Numbered from the stretch's first letter, positions 14,654-22,539 are shown. The stretch is 24,048 nucleotides of DNA from an uncultured Oscillospiraceae bacterium (GCA_900752445.1 CAADVN010000062.1:1-24048); one strand, 5' to 3'. Program-made: numbers and translations. Notes: generated from the sequence alone by a model not told the origin.

Positions 14654-16384
14654 TCAGGCGGAGGGCACTATAACTGCACCCATGTTGGAGCCCTTTGCGG
14701 TCATTACAAGGCCAGGGCAGGCCAGGACTGCGTGGTAGGTGTTCTCCAGATCGCTGGGCTGTGCCGTGCGCGTTATGCCTATGCTGCCGATGTACTGCGC
14801 CGTCTCGCCCTCATACACGGTGAACACTATTGTCGCCTCGGCTGTATCCGGCTCCGGCGTCCAGCGGAGCCCCTGCTCCTGATGCAACCGGCCCGCGTCG
14901 CAGCTCGCCTCTATCCGCGTCCAGTCGAAGTCGAAATCAAACATGAACTGTATGCCGTAGAGACTGCTCACAGCCAGATTCGACGTCCAGTCCACGCCGG
15001 CAAAGGCGCGCTCGTACAGCTCGAGCGCCGTGGCCTCGTAGTCGCCGCCGTACTCGCTCACCATCTGCTCCGTCACGAGGCCGATATAGCGCCAGTCCTC
15101 GCCGTCGCGCGAGAGCAGCATGTATCTGTCGCCGCCGCTGTCGGGCCTAATCAGCCAGCCGTCCTCGATCTGCATGCCGCCCACGGGCATGACGTCCTCC
15201 GGCTCCGCCAGCTTATAGCGCGCGCCCAGCTTGAACAGCAGCAGCGTCACGCCGTCCGGGCCTTCGGTCTCGGCGTAGCAGGTGAGGTCGGTTATCTCGG
15301 CCCTTTCGACATTGAGCCAGATCATCATCTCCACCTGCTGCACTGTGCAGTTGACGGCGCAATAGAGCACCTGCTCGGGGAAATTCTCGTCCAGCTGCGC
15401 CGTTATCGTCACACGCCCGCTCTCGTCCTCGTCCGTGTCCTCTGCGGCGGCCTTGGGGTCGGTCAGAAAGCACACCGCCGTGCCTATGCAGACCACGACT
15501 GCCAGCGCGATGAGCCAGAAGGCGGGCTTTTTATAGCTCAGCACCGACTTCACCCGGCTCTTTACCGAGGCCTCGCCGAAGGCCAGCGGGCAGGCGCTGA
15601 CAAAGCGCCTCGGGCGGCTGAGATCGAGGAGCGCCTGCGAGTAATCCGCCCTCTCGTCCGCCGCCATGTCTCTCACGACCCGCTCGTCGCAGGCGAGCTC
15701 TATATCCCGGCACAGCAGCGTGTACGCCAGCCACACCAGCGGGTTAAACCAGTGCAGGCAGAGCAGCAGGAAGCCCAGGAGCTTCACAATCTGGTCTCCC
15801 CTCCTGATGTGCTCGCGCTCATGCGCCAGCACATGGCCGCGCTCAGCCGCGTCTAGCCCGCAGGGCAGATAGACCCTCGGCCTGAACAGGCCCAGGACAA
15901 AGGGGCTCTCCACCCTCTCCGATTCGTATACGTTCCCCTCGAGCCGCACCGCCGTGCGCATCCGCGCTCTCAGCCTCAGCCAGCTCCACAGCGCCCAGGC
16001 GAGCATGACGCATATTCCCGCGAGCCATATTATTGACCCTACCGGCAGCAGCACCTGCAGCGGGTTCGCGCTCGCTCCAGGCTCGGGCGTGAAGGCCGCG
16101 GTAAAGCCCGGGTTTATGGCCCCATTGAGCGCCGCTATGCCCGTGTCCAGCGCCGGTGTGCCCTCGAGCATGATGCCCTCCGGCAGCGTCGCCGCGCTGG
16201 GTATGAGGCTCAGCGCGCTCTCTATGCTCCAGGGCAGGGCCAATCTCAGGCCCACCACGGCCCAGAGCAGCAGCGTGTACCGCTTCGGCGCCCTTTTGAG
16301 CGCAAATCGCAGAACTATCACCGCAAGTATCAGCAAGCTCGCGGCTATGCTCATATTTATGAGCTTCTGGAACACCTCAGCCAT
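14654..16384 (-). CDS. M56 family (BlaR1/MecR1-like) membrane metallopeptidase
   Basis: 576 residues. N-terminal membrane helices at about 10-28, 36-54 and 112-134 precede the zinc peptidase motif HEREH (His188, Glu189, His192) with ELACDE (Glu229) as third ligand, then helices near 200-222 and 292-312. Family members sense a signal outside and cleave the paired BlaI-type repressor inside. The C-terminal outer domain (about 320-576) shows no penicillin-binding motif (no SxxK plus KTG), so the signal is probably not a beta-lactam. The start ATG overlaps the end of the repressor gene by 8 bases (ATGGCTGA), so translation is coupled. Confidence 0.88.
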   Translation of the reverse strand: MAEVFQKLINMSIAASLLILAVIVLRFALKRAPKRYTLLLWAVVGLRLALPWSIESALSLIPSAATLPEGIMLEGTPALDTGIAALNGAINPGFTAAFTPEPGASANPLQVLLPVGSIIWLAGICVMLAWALWSWLRLRARMRTAVRLEGNVYESERVESPFVLGLFRPRVYLPCGLDAAERGHVLAHEREHIRRGDQIVKLLGFLLLCLHWFNPLVWLAYTLLCRDIELACDERVVRDMAADERADYSQALLDLSRPRRFVSACPLAFGEASVKSRVKSVLSYKKPAFWLIALAVVVCIGTAVCFLTDPKAAAEDTDEDESGRVTITAQLDENFPEQVLYCAVNCTVQQVEMMIWLNVERAEITDLTCYAETEGPDGVTLLLFKLGARYKLAEPEDVMPVGGMQIEDGWLIRPDSGGDRYMLLSRDGEDWRYIGLVTEQMVSEYGGDYEATALELYERAFAGVDWTSNLAVSSLYGIQFMFDFDFDWTRIEASCDAGRLHQEQGLRWTPEPDTAEATIVFTVYEGETAQYIGSIGITRTAQPSDLENTYHAVLACPGLVMTAKGSNMGAVIVPSA

Positions 16385-16751
16385 CGCCCTCGCCCTCCCT
16401 GAAGCTGTCTATCATCCGCTGCACCTCGTCCAGCTCCGACTTTGAAAGCCGCCTGTTCTTCGCAAAGGCCGCGATGAAGGCCGGCAGCGAGCCGCCGAAT
16501 CTCTTCTCCACCAGCTCGTCTATCTCTGATGCCTGCACCTCGTCCTTCGTCACCAGCGCGCGCACGACCGAGTTCTCGTTCACCAGCACGCCGCGCTCCG
16601 ACAGGCGCTTTATCACCGTATACGTCGTCGTCGGCTTCCAGCCCAGCTGCTCGCGGCAGAGCGCCACAAGCTCGCTGCTTTTCACCGGCTCGTGCTCCCA
16701 GAGTATCAGGCAGAACCTGTACTCGCTCTCAAACACCTTCGGCGTGTCCAT
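16377..16751 (-). CDS. BlaI/MecI/CopY family repressor
   Basis: 124 residues from ATG 16751, chosen because GGAGG lies eight bases upstream; an in-frame TTG at 16757 is too close to that site. The winged helix (about 5-75) includes LGWKPTTTYTVIKRLSERGVL, the DNA-recognition region of this family, and the C-terminal helices make the dimer. It should bind the two inverted repeats in its own promoter and be released when the downstream M56 peptidase cleaves it. Confidence 0.92.
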   Translation of the reverse strand: MDTPKVFESEYRFCLILWEHEPVKSSELVALCREQLGWKPTTTYTVIKRLSERGVLVNENSVVRALVTKDEVQASEIDELVEKRFGGSLPAFIAAFAKNRRLSKSELDEVQRMIDSFREGEGDG

Positions 16752-16763
16752 ATACAAAACCTC

Positions 16764-16803
16764 CTCTAACCTGTTAGAGTAATTTTAGTCTAACAGATTA
16801 GAG
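16764..16803. promoter_or_regulatory. Paired operator sites of the BlaI-type repressor
   Basis: CTCTAAC-CT-GTTAGAG (16764-16779) is a perfect 7+7 palindrome, and TCTAAC-AG-ATTAGA (16789-16802) is a near copy with one mismatch. Centre-to-centre spacing is about 24 bases. One site covers the -10, the other the start of transcription, as for BlaI-family autoregulation. Confidence 0.75.
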
Positions 16804-16815
16804 GAGGCTTGTCAA
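16787..16815 (-). promoter_or_regulatory. Promoter of the blaI-M56 operon
   Basis: On the minus strand TTGACA (16810-16815), 17 bases, then TAGACT (16787-16792), overlapped by the upstream operator copy. Confidence 0.8.
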
Positions 16816-16826
16816 GCGCTATTTTC

Positions 16827-17936
16827 TCACAATAGCAGCAGCGACAGCGGCACGAGGACGGCGAGGGCTATGAGGTTTGCTATAGTGAACCAGGCGAGGT
16901 ATTTACCGGCCCTCGCTCCGGGCGTCGCGCAGTAGAGTTTGAAGGAGATGAGGCTTGCGAGCGAGGCGATGAGCGTGCCGAGGCCGCCGACGTCGGTGCC
17001 GAGCAGCAGGCCGCGCCAATCCTGGGTGAAGCTGCCGAGCAGCACGGCGGCGGGCACGTTGCTGATGACCTGGCTGGCAAGCAGGCTGGTGAAGAAGGTG
17101 CTGCCTGAGAGCATGCCCGTCAGCGCGTCGTTGACTGCCGGGATGTTGCCGATGTTCCCGGCGAAGACGAAGAAAAAGACGAAGGTCAGGAGCAAACAGT
17201 AGTCCACCTGCTTGAGCGCCGCGCGGTCCGTGACGAGCAGCGTGAGGAGCACAAGCCCGGTGACGAGCCCGTAGTGCATGACGCGTATTACGGCAAGCAG
17301 GCAGACGATGAAGAGCAGCACGCATAGCGCGAGGCGCTTCTTGTGCGTTATCTCTGCCCTCTCGCCGAAGTTGACCTCGATGCCGTCTTTGGGCCCGAAG
17401 GCCACGGCAGCGACCAGCAGCACGAGGCTCAGGCCCGCCACGGGCAGCACCGCACCGAAGAACTCGCCCGCGCCGAGGGAGTATTTGGCGTAGATGAAGA
17501 GGTTCTGCGGGTTGCCCACGGGTGTGGCCATGCTGCCCAGGTTCGCGGCCACGGTCTGGAGCGCGACGATGGGTATCAGCCTGTCAGTGCGGCCTATGGC
17601 GTTGAGTATGAGCACGGCGAAGGGCACGAAGGTTATAAGCGACACGTCGTTCGTCACGAGCATGGACGTGAAAAAGGGCAGCAGCACGAGTATCATGGAA
17701 ACGCGCCGCAGGCTGCCCCGGCCCGTCAGCAGCCGCTGGGCCAGCACGGCGAAGAGGCCGCAGCCCTTGAGCCCGTCCACGACGGCCATGAGGCAGAACA
17801 GCAGGCAGAGCACGCGCAGGTCTATGTATTCAATGTACGCCGCCGACGGCGGCACCGCCAGCATCGACAAAACTGCCGCTATCGCCGATATCACCAGCAC
17901 CGGCTCGCGGCGGAAAAAGGCCCCAACGCTCTTCAA
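16827..17936 (-). CDS. ArsB/NhaD-type (ion transporter superfamily) membrane protein
   Basis: 369 residues with about ten to eleven hydrophobic helices. Sequences such as VTNDVSLITFVPFAVLIL and ANLGSMATPVGNPQNLFIYA match the conserved loops of the SLC13/ArsB/NhaD ion transporter superfamily. The substrate (dicarboxylate, arsenite, sodium or other anion) cannot be assigned. The start is taken as TTG 17936, which has GGGGAGG about eight bases upstream; ATG 17969 lies in the -10 box of the promoter and cannot be translated. No terminator separates its end from the blaI promoter, so some readthrough into that operon is possible. Confidence 0.8.
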   Translation of the reverse strand: MKSVGAFFRREPVLVISAIAAVLSMLAVPPSAAYIEYIDLRVLCLLFCLMAVVDGLKGCGLFAVLAQRLLTGRGSLRRVSMILVLLPFFTSMLVTNDVSLITFVPFAVLILNAIGRTDRLIPIVALQTVAANLGSMATPVGNPQNLFIYAKYSLGAGEFFGAVLPVAGLSLVLLVAAVAFGPKDGIEVNFGERAEITHKKRLALCVLLFIVCLLAVIRVMHYGLVTGLVLLTLLVTDRAALKQVDYCLLLTFVFFFVFAGNIGNIPAVNDALTGMLSGSTFFTSLLASQVISNVPAAVLLGSFTQDWRGLLLGTDVGGLGTLIASLASLISFKLYCATPGARAGKYLAWFTIANLIALAVLVPLSLLLL

Positions 17937-17967
17937 GGCGCAAACCTCCCCTTCACGATTCGCGTAC

Positions 17968-17995
17968 ATGATAACACGGGCCCGGAAAAAGTCAA
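17968..17995 (-). promoter_or_regulatory. Promoter of the ArsB/NhaD-type gene
   Basis: On the minus strand TTGACT (17990-17995), 16 bases, then TATCAT (17968-17973). The -10 overlaps an in-frame ATG, which decides against that codon as start. Confidence 0.7.
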
Positions 17996-18011
17996 TAGCC
18001 TGCCGCCGCGC

Positions 18012-18040
18012 TTGTGTTTCGGAGGGAATGGTGCTAAAAT
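18012..18040 (+). promoter_or_regulatory. Promoter of the trmO-AKR-greA operon
   Basis: TTGTGT (18012-18017), 17 bases ending in TGC, then TAAAAT (18035-18040): an extended -10 with a reasonable -35. Transcription begins near 18047, leaving a very short leader. Confidence 0.65.
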
Positions 18041-18059
18041 CTCTAAGGGGGTGAGGCGT

Positions 18060-18761
18060 TTGCCGGAAGAATTTACCCTGCGCGCCATTGCGCATGTGCG
18101 CAGCGATTTTGACACGAAATTCGGCATACCAAGGCAGAGCGGCGTGGTGCCCTGCCTCGAGTCCGACATCATATTCGAGCCCGGATACCGCGACCCGGCG
18201 GCCTTCCGTGGCCTTGAGAACTGCACGCACATCTGGCTCATCTGGCTAATATCGGGCAACATCCGCGAGGGCTGGCAGCCCACCGTGCGTCCGCCCAGGC
18301 TCGGCGGCAACGCCCGCTGGGGCGTCTTCGCCACGCGCTCGCCCTTCAGGCCGAACCCCGTGGGCCTCTCCTGCGTGCGCCTTGCCGGGCTCGACCTGCA
18401 CACCAAGGACGGGCCCGTGCTGCACATCCTCGGCGCAGACCTCATGGACGGCACGCCCATACTCGATATAAAGCCCTATGCACCCTATACGGACTCCATC
18501 CCGGACGCCTCGAACGGCATCGCGCGCCCCGGCTGGGAACGGGGCCTTGAGGTGCGATGCCCGCCCGAGCTGCTGGAGCTGCTGCCCGAAGGCAAGCGCG
18601 AAGCGGCCCTTGCCGTCCTCGCCGAGGACCCGAGGCCCGCGTACAAGGCCGACTCCGAGCGCGTCTACGGCATGGGCTTTGCGGGCTTCGACATCAGATT
18701 CACCGTCTCCGGCGGCGTGCTCAGCGTCCGGGAGATAGTCAAAAGGGAGGATAAGACATGA
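18060..18761 (+). CDS. trmO: tRNA (N6-threonylcarbamoyladenosine(37)-N6)-methyltransferase
   Basis: 233 residues from TTG 18060 (AAGGGGG about nine bases upstream; GTG 18051 is an alternative). This is the TsaA/YaeB fold enzyme that methylates t6A37 in threonine tRNA using S-adenosylmethionine. Visible are the N-terminal IAHVRSDFDTKFGIPRQ, the signature GVFATRSPFRPNPVGLS (about 88-104), and LDIKPYAPYTDS (about 135-146). Length agrees with the E. coli protein. Its TGA overlaps the ATG of the next gene (ATGA), so the two are translationally coupled. Confidence 0.9.
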   Translation: MPEEFTLRAIAHVRSDFDTKFGIPRQSGVVPCLESDIIFEPGYRDPAAFRGLENCTHIWLIWLISGNIREGWQPTVRPPRLGGNARWGVFATRSPFRPNPVGLSCVRLAGLDLHTKDGPVLHILGADLMDGTPILDIKPYAPYTDSIPDASNGIARPGWERGLEVRCPPELLELLPEGKREAALAVLAEDPRPAYKADSERVYGMGFAGFDIRFTVSGGVLSVREIVKREDKT

Positions 18762-19855
18762 AACGTTTCGGCTTCGGTATGATGCGCCTGCCCATGCTCG
18801 GCGATGAGGTGGACAAGGCACAGGTGTGTCAGATGGTGGACGAGTTCCTCGCCGCTGGCTTCACCTACTTCGATACCGCCCACGGCTACCTTGACGGCAA
18901 GAGCGAGCTCGCCGTCCGCGACTGCCTCACCTCGCGTTACCCGCGCGAGAGCTACGTGCTGGCGAACAAGCTCTCCGCCGGAATGTTCAAGACCCGCGAG
19001 GACGTGCTGCCCTTCTTTGAGGAGCAGCTTACATGCTGCGGCGTGGACTACTTCGACTACTACCTGCTGCACGCCATGAGCGCCGAGCGCTACGACTTCT
19101 ACCGCGAGACCGGGGCCTTTGAAATAGTGCCGCAGCTCAGGCGCGAGGGCCGCGTGCGGCACTTCGGCATGTCCTTCCACGACAAGGCGGAGGTGCTTGA
19201 CCGCATCCTCTCCGAACAGCCGGGGCTCGAATTCGTGCAGCTGCAGTTCAACTATCTGGACTATGAGGACCCGGTGGTCGAGAGCCGCAAGTGCTACGAG
19301 GTCTGCGTGAAGCACGGAAAGCGCGTGGCGGTCATGGAGCCGGTCAAGGGCGGGGCCCTGGCCGAGCTGCCGCCCGATGCGGGCGCCATCCTCGACGGGC
19401 TAGGCGGCGGCAGCCACGCGAGCTATGCCGTACGCTTTGCGGAGGGCTTTGAGAACGTCTACGTCGTGCTCTCGGGCATGAGCGCGCTAGCCCAGATGCG
19501 TGACAACCTTGCCGCAATGTCGGACTTCAGGCCCCTGGACGAGCGCGAATACGCCGCCGTCATGCAGGTCGCCGCGACGCTGCGCGGCAAGGGCGCCATA
19601 CCCTGCACAGCCTGCCGCTATTGCACCGCAGGCTGCCCGCAGAAGATAAATATCCCCGCTTTCTTCTCCTGCTTCAACTCGAAACGCATGTTCGGAAAGC
19701 CGCAGAGCTCAAAACGCTACGCCGAGCTGTGCAAGTCCGGCGCAGGCCCGGACGACTGCATAGCCTGCGGCCAGTGCGAGGCCGCCTGCCCGCAGCACCT
19801 TGAGGTGCGCGCCCTGCTCAAGGCCGTCGCGGAGGAATTCGGCGGCGCTGATTAA
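18758..19855 (+). CDS. Aldo/keto reductase with C-terminal 4Fe-4S ferredoxin domain
   Basis: 365 residues. The N-terminal TIM barrel shows the aldo-keto reductase tetrad: Asp39 and Tyr44 (FDTAHGYLDG), Lys71 (LANKL) and His105 (YLLHAM). The C-terminal 90 residues bind two 4Fe-4S clusters through Cys283, 286, 289, 293 and Cys334, 337, 340, 344. Such ferredoxin-tailed members are common in anaerobic Clostridia; their substrates are mostly unknown. It overlaps trmO by four bases and is followed by greA after 14 bases. Confidence 0.88.
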   Translation: MKRFGFGMMRLPMLGDEVDKAQVCQMVDEFLAAGFTYFDTAHGYLDGKSELAVRDCLTSRYPRESYVLANKLSAGMFKTREDVLPFFEEQLTCCGVDYFDYYLLHAMSAERYDFYRETGAFEIVPQLRREGRVRHFGMSFHDKAEVLDRILSEQPGLEFVQLQFNYLDYEDPVVESRKCYEVCVKHGKRVAVMEPVKGGALAELPPDAGAILDGLGGGSHASYAVRFAEGFENVYVVLSGMSALAQMRDNLAAMSDFRPLDEREYAAVMQVAATLRGKGAIPCTACRYCTAGCPQKINIPAFFSCFNSKRMFGKPQSSKRYAELCKSGAGPDDCIACGQCEAACPQHLEVRALLKAVAEEFGGAD

Positions 19856-19869
19856 AGGAGGGACCGGAT

Positions 19870-20373
19870 ATGTACGACGAACTCACCGAGGTAGACGTCA
19901 AAAAGATGCAGGAGGAGCTGGAGTACCGCGAGTTCACGCTGCGGCCCAAGCTCATTGAGGACGTGAAGGTCGCGCGGGCCTTCGGCGATCTCAGCGAGAA
20001 CTTTGAGTACAAGGCCGCAAAGCGCGAGAAGAACCGCAACGACAGCCGTATACGCTACCTTGAGCGCATGATAAAGACCGCCAAGGTAATAAAGTCGAAC
20101 TCCAAGGCCGACGAGGTCGGGCTCTTCGACAGCGTGAAGATATATATCGAGGAGGACGACGAGGAGCGCGACATCAGGATAGTCACGACCCTGCGCCAGA
20201 ACGCGCCGCTCGGCCTCATCAGCAAGGAATCGCCCGTCGGCGCTGCGCTCATGGGCCATCGTGTCGGCGACAGGGTCAAGGTCGAGGTCAGCGAGGACTA
20301 CAGCTACTACATCGTCATCCGCGCCATCGAAAAAGGCAGCGACGACGAGTCCCTGCCCATCCGCGGCTATTGA
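19870..20373 (+). CDS. greA: Transcription elongation factor GreA/GreB family
   Basis: 167 residues. The N-terminal coiled coil (about 1-75) carries the acidic tip GDLSENFEYKAAKREK, with Asp40 and Glu43 at the positions that hold the catalytic metal in the RNA polymerase secondary channel. The C-terminal FKBP-like domain ends with YYIVIRAIEKG. It rescues backtracked polymerase by stimulating transcript cleavage. AAAGGAGGG lies upstream of the ATG at a suitable distance. Slightly longer than the usual 158 residues. Given its neighbours, a second greA copy may exist elsewhere in the genome, which cannot be judged here. Confidence 0.87.
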   Translation: MYDELTEVDVKKMQEELEYREFTLRPKLIEDVKVARAFGDLSENFEYKAAKREKNRNDSRIRYLERMIKTAKVIKSNSKADEVGLFDSVKIYIEEDDEERDIRIVTTLRQNAPLGLISKESPVGAALMGHRVGDRVKVEVSEDYSYYIVIRAIEKGSDDESLPIRGY

Positions 20374-20389
20374 GGCCGCGGCTTCCGCT

Positions 20390-20441
20390 CCCGGCCTGGA
20401 CGGCGGCCATCCGGCCCAGCCGCGCAGGCCGGGATCTTTAT
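20390..20441 (+). terminator. Terminator of the trmO-AKR-greA operon
   Basis: CCCGGCCTG (20390-20398) pairs with CAGGCCGGG (20425-20433), a 9-bp outer stem with a further GCGGC/GCCGC stem inside, followed by ATCTTTAT. The T-run is weak. Confidence 0.55.
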
Positions 20442-20456
20442 ACTCGTTTATATCTG

Positions 20457-20485
20457 TTGACAAAAGGCGGTAAACAGTGTATAAT
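20457..20485 (+). promoter_or_regulatory. Consensus sigma-A promoter of the leader RNA/CNNM gene
   Basis: TTGACA (20457-20462), 17 bases, TATAAT (20480-20485): both hexamers perfect, the strongest promoter in the window. Transcription should start near 20492. Confidence 0.9.
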
Positions 20486-20491
20486 TCCGCA

Positions 20492-20636
20492 ACGGTCCCG
20501 CATTGGACCAGTTTGGAAAGGAGCGTTACCAGCCTCATGGAGGACGGCGACAGTAGCGACTGCTACTTGCGTTCATATGGTATAATTTGCGCATATCTGT
20601 ACTGATAATTGGTACAGGTGCGCTTTTTTGCGCTCA
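20492..20636 (+). ncRNA. Structured leader RNA (candidate riboswitch or attenuator)
   Basis: About 140 bases between a consensus promoter and an intrinsic terminator, ahead of the CNNM gene start at 20679. Visible pairings are a closing stem TACCA (20527-20531) with TGGTA (20578-20582), enclosing CCTC-ATG-GAGG (20533-20543) and AGTAGC-GACT-GCTACT (20552-20567), a possible three-way junction. The terminator stem follows immediately and partly borders the closing stem. It matches no riboswitch class I can recall. A 22-codon open frame (20537-20605) also fits inside, ending within the terminator. A metal-sensing role is suggested only by the downstream CNNM/CorC gene. Confidence 0.5.
20589..20629 (+). 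terminator. Intrinsic terminator at the end of the leader
   Basis: GCGCA-TAT-CTGTAC (20589-20602) pairs with GTACAG-G-TGCGC (20612-20623), 5+6 bp with a small internal loop and a 9-base hairpin loop, followed directly by six T. Located 50 bases before the CNNM start codon, as in transcription-attenuating leaders. Confidence 0.75.
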
Positions 20637-20678
20637 AATCTCGGTTCCAACTGATGATCTGGAGGTCATACATAGACT

Positions 20679-21932
20679 ATGGACTATCTCACAAGCATAA
20701 TCATAATGGCAGTGCTGGTAATGTTCTCGGCCTACTTCTCTGCCACGGAGACTGCCTTTTCCTCGCTCAACAGGGCAAGGCTGAAGGCGGAGTCCGAGCG
20801 CGGCGACAAGAGGTCGGCAGAGGTGCTCAAGCTTGCAAATGACTTTGACAGGCTGCTTTCCACGCTGCTCATTGGCAACAACATCGTGAACATCGCCGCG
20901 TCCTCCATAGGCACCGTCATGTTCATCCAGCTGCTCGACGACCCTGACAAGGGCGCGTCGGTCTCGACCATAGTCGTCACCGTCGTTGTCCTCATCTTCG
21001 GCGAGATAACGCCCAAGAGCATCGCCAAGGAGGCGCCGGAGGGCTTTGCCCGGTTTTCAGCGCCGCTGCTCAAGCTGTTCATGTGGGTGCTGCTGCCGCT
21101 GAGCTGGATTTTTGGGCTTTGGAAAAAGCTCGTGTCCAAGCTGCTGAGGGTCAAGGATGACCGCAGCATGACCCAGGAGGAACTCTCGGTGCTGGTGGAC
21201 GAGGCAGGAGAGGGCGGCGGCATTGACAGCGACGAGGTGGAGCTGCTGCGCAGTGCGCTCGAGTTCACGGAGCAGGAGGCCGGCGACATACTCACTCCGC
21301 GTGTGGACCTTGAGGCCGTGCCCGTGGAAGCCGAATCCGACGCCGTCGCGGAGGCATTCCGCAGCTCGCGCTTCTCGCGGCTGCCCGTCTATGAGGGCAG
21401 CATCGACAACATCGTGGGCGTGGTACACCAGAAGGATTTCTACGACCTGGGCCTCGGCGAGGGCGGGCTGCGTGATATAATGACCCAGCCGGTCTATGTT
21501 CCCGCCAGCATCAAGATAAGCGCCCTGCTCAAGACCCTTCAGCGTGCAAAGGCTCACATGGCCGTCGTCACGGACGAGTACGGCGGCACGCTCGGCATCG
21601 TTACCATGGAGGACATACTCGAGGAGCTGGTCGGCGACATCTGGGACGAGCACGACGAGGTCGTGGAGGAGCTGCACCAGACCGGCGAGGACAGCTACAG
21701 GGTCAGCGGCTCGGCGGAGCTTGACGAGATCTTTGAGCGTTTCGAGTTGGAGTGCGAGAGCGAGAGCGTCACGCTCAGCGGCTGGATAATGGAGCAGCTG
21801 GGCCGCATCCCGAAGCCCGGCGACAGCTTCAACTTCGGCGGCCTGAGCTTCACCGTCCTGAAGGTGGACAGCCGCAGGGTCACTGAGGTGGAGATAAAAA
21901 AATTGCCCCCGCTCGAAGAGACGGAGGAATGA
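20679..21932 (+). CDS. Hemolysin-family CNNM/CBS/CorC membrane protein
   Basis: 417 residues. A CNNM membrane domain (about 1-150, helices near 3-22, 60-83, 95-110 and 126-148) has SATETAFSSLN and the conserved FGEITPK (107-113); a CBS pair follows (about 200-320), then a CorC/HlyC transporter-associated domain (about 335-410). Such proteins move or sense magnesium or other divalent cations. The name hemolysin is historical. GGAGGT lies 12 bases before ATG 20679, a long spacing, so translation may be modest. It is preceded by a terminator-ending leader RNA, so readthrough would control its expression. Confidence 0.88.
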   Translation: MDYLTSIIIMAVLVMFSAYFSATETAFSSLNRARLKAESERGDKRSAEVLKLANDFDRLLSTLLIGNNIVNIAASSIGTVMFIQLLDDPDKGASVSTIVVTVVVLIFGEITPKSIAKEAPEGFARFSAPLLKLFMWVLLPLSWIFGLWKKLVSKLLRVKDDRSMTQEELSVLVDEAGEGGGIDSDEVELLRSALEFTEQEAGDILTPRVDLEAVPVEAESDAVAEAFRSSRFSRLPVYEGSIDNIVGVVHQKDFYDLGLGEGGLRDIMTQPVYVPASIKISALLKTLQRAKAHMAVVTDEYGGTLGIVTMEDILEELVGDIWDEHDEVVEELHQTGEDSYRVSGSAELDEIFERFELECESESVTLSGWIMEQLGRIPKPGDSFNFGGLSFTVLKVDSRRVTEVEIKKLPPLEETEE

Positions 21933-21965
21933 GCCGCAACAGGCCTGAGACCTGGAGTCAAGCTG

Positions 21966-21996
21966 AGGAGAGGCCCGCAAATAGGGGGCCTCTCCT
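21966..21996. terminator. Hairpin after the CNNM gene
   Basis: An 11-bp perfect stem AGGAGAGGCCC/GGGCCTCTCCT (21966-21976 with 21986-21996). There is no T-run on either strand. A second, longer-looped stem AGCCCAT/ATGGGCT (22024-22030 with 22068-22074), followed by GGTTTTATTT, may complete termination. Confidence 0.5.
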
Positions 21997-22080
21997 AATA
22001 ATATATGTCAATAATGATGTCATAGCCCATTCTGAGCTGCACGCTTCATGTGAGCATTCAGCACTCGATGGGCTCTGGTT

Positions 22081-22491
22081 TTATTTGCCGGCATTGCATT
22101 TTTGCGCGAGGTATTCTATAACGCGCTTACGGGTAAGGATGCCGCAGAGAGTGCCGCGCCCGTCGATGATGGGCACGAAGTTCTGGTTGAGCGCCGCCGC
22201 AACGACCTCTTCCGAGCTTGCGTCGATGGGCAGGGCGGGGCAGAAATCACGGCGGACAAGGCTCCTTATACGGTATTGTTCCTGCGCCTTGAGGTCGGTG
22301 CAGCCTGATATGAGTACATGCCTGAGGAAGTCGCCTTCGGTGATGCTGCCTATGTACTGCTCACGCTCGTTGAGCACGGGTATGGCCGTATATCCGTGGA
22401 CGGTGAACTTTTCAAGCCCTTGACGCACGGTGTCGTTCTCGTGCAGGAACGCTGTCGAGACCTTGGGTATCATAAGCTTTGCAATATTCAT
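22081..22491 (-). CDS. Two-CBS-domain protein
   Basis: 136 residues: two CBS motifs, the first around residues 8-60 (VSTAFLHENDTVRQGLEKF, TAIPVLNEREQYIGSITEGDFLR), the second around 77-130 (PIDASSEEVVAAALNQNFVPIID, GILTRKRVIEYL). Stand-alone CBS pairs bind adenine nucleotides and regulate partner proteins; the partner is unknown. The start is ATG 22491 with TAGGAGGTGA upstream. Convergent with the CNNM gene, which itself has a CBS pair, but no direct link can be shown. Confidence 0.88.
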   Translation of the reverse strand: MNIAKLMIPKVSTAFLHENDTVRQGLEKFTVHGYTAIPVLNEREQYIGSITEGDFLRHVLISGCTDLKAQEQYRIRSLVRRDFCPALPIDASSEEVVAAALNQNFVPIIDGRGTLCGILTRKRVIEYLAQKCNAGK

Positions 22492-22511
22492 GTCTCACCT
22501 CCTATATCTTT

Positions 22512-22539
22512 ATTATACCAGACAAATCCGGAAGGGCAA
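22512..22539 (-). promoter_or_regulatory. Promoter of the CBS gene
   Basis: On the minus strand TTGCCC (22534-22539), 16 bases, then TATAAT (22512-22517) preceded by TGG, an extended -10. The leader is about 15 bases. Confidence 0.65.

Noticed and set aside
14615..15856. A 413-codon open frame on the plus strand opposite the M56 gene
   Set aside because: It is antisense to a gene with clear HEREH and membrane helices; it has no family resemblance and arises from high GC third positions.
17343..18059. Upstream in-frame extension of trmO
   Set aside because: It runs antisense through the transporter gene and lies before the trmO promoter; TrmO length and motifs fit a start at 18060.
20370..20585. 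A 71-codon plus-strand frame between greA and the CNNM gene
   Set aside because: It crosses the greA terminator and the consensus promoter, and has no binding site or family match.
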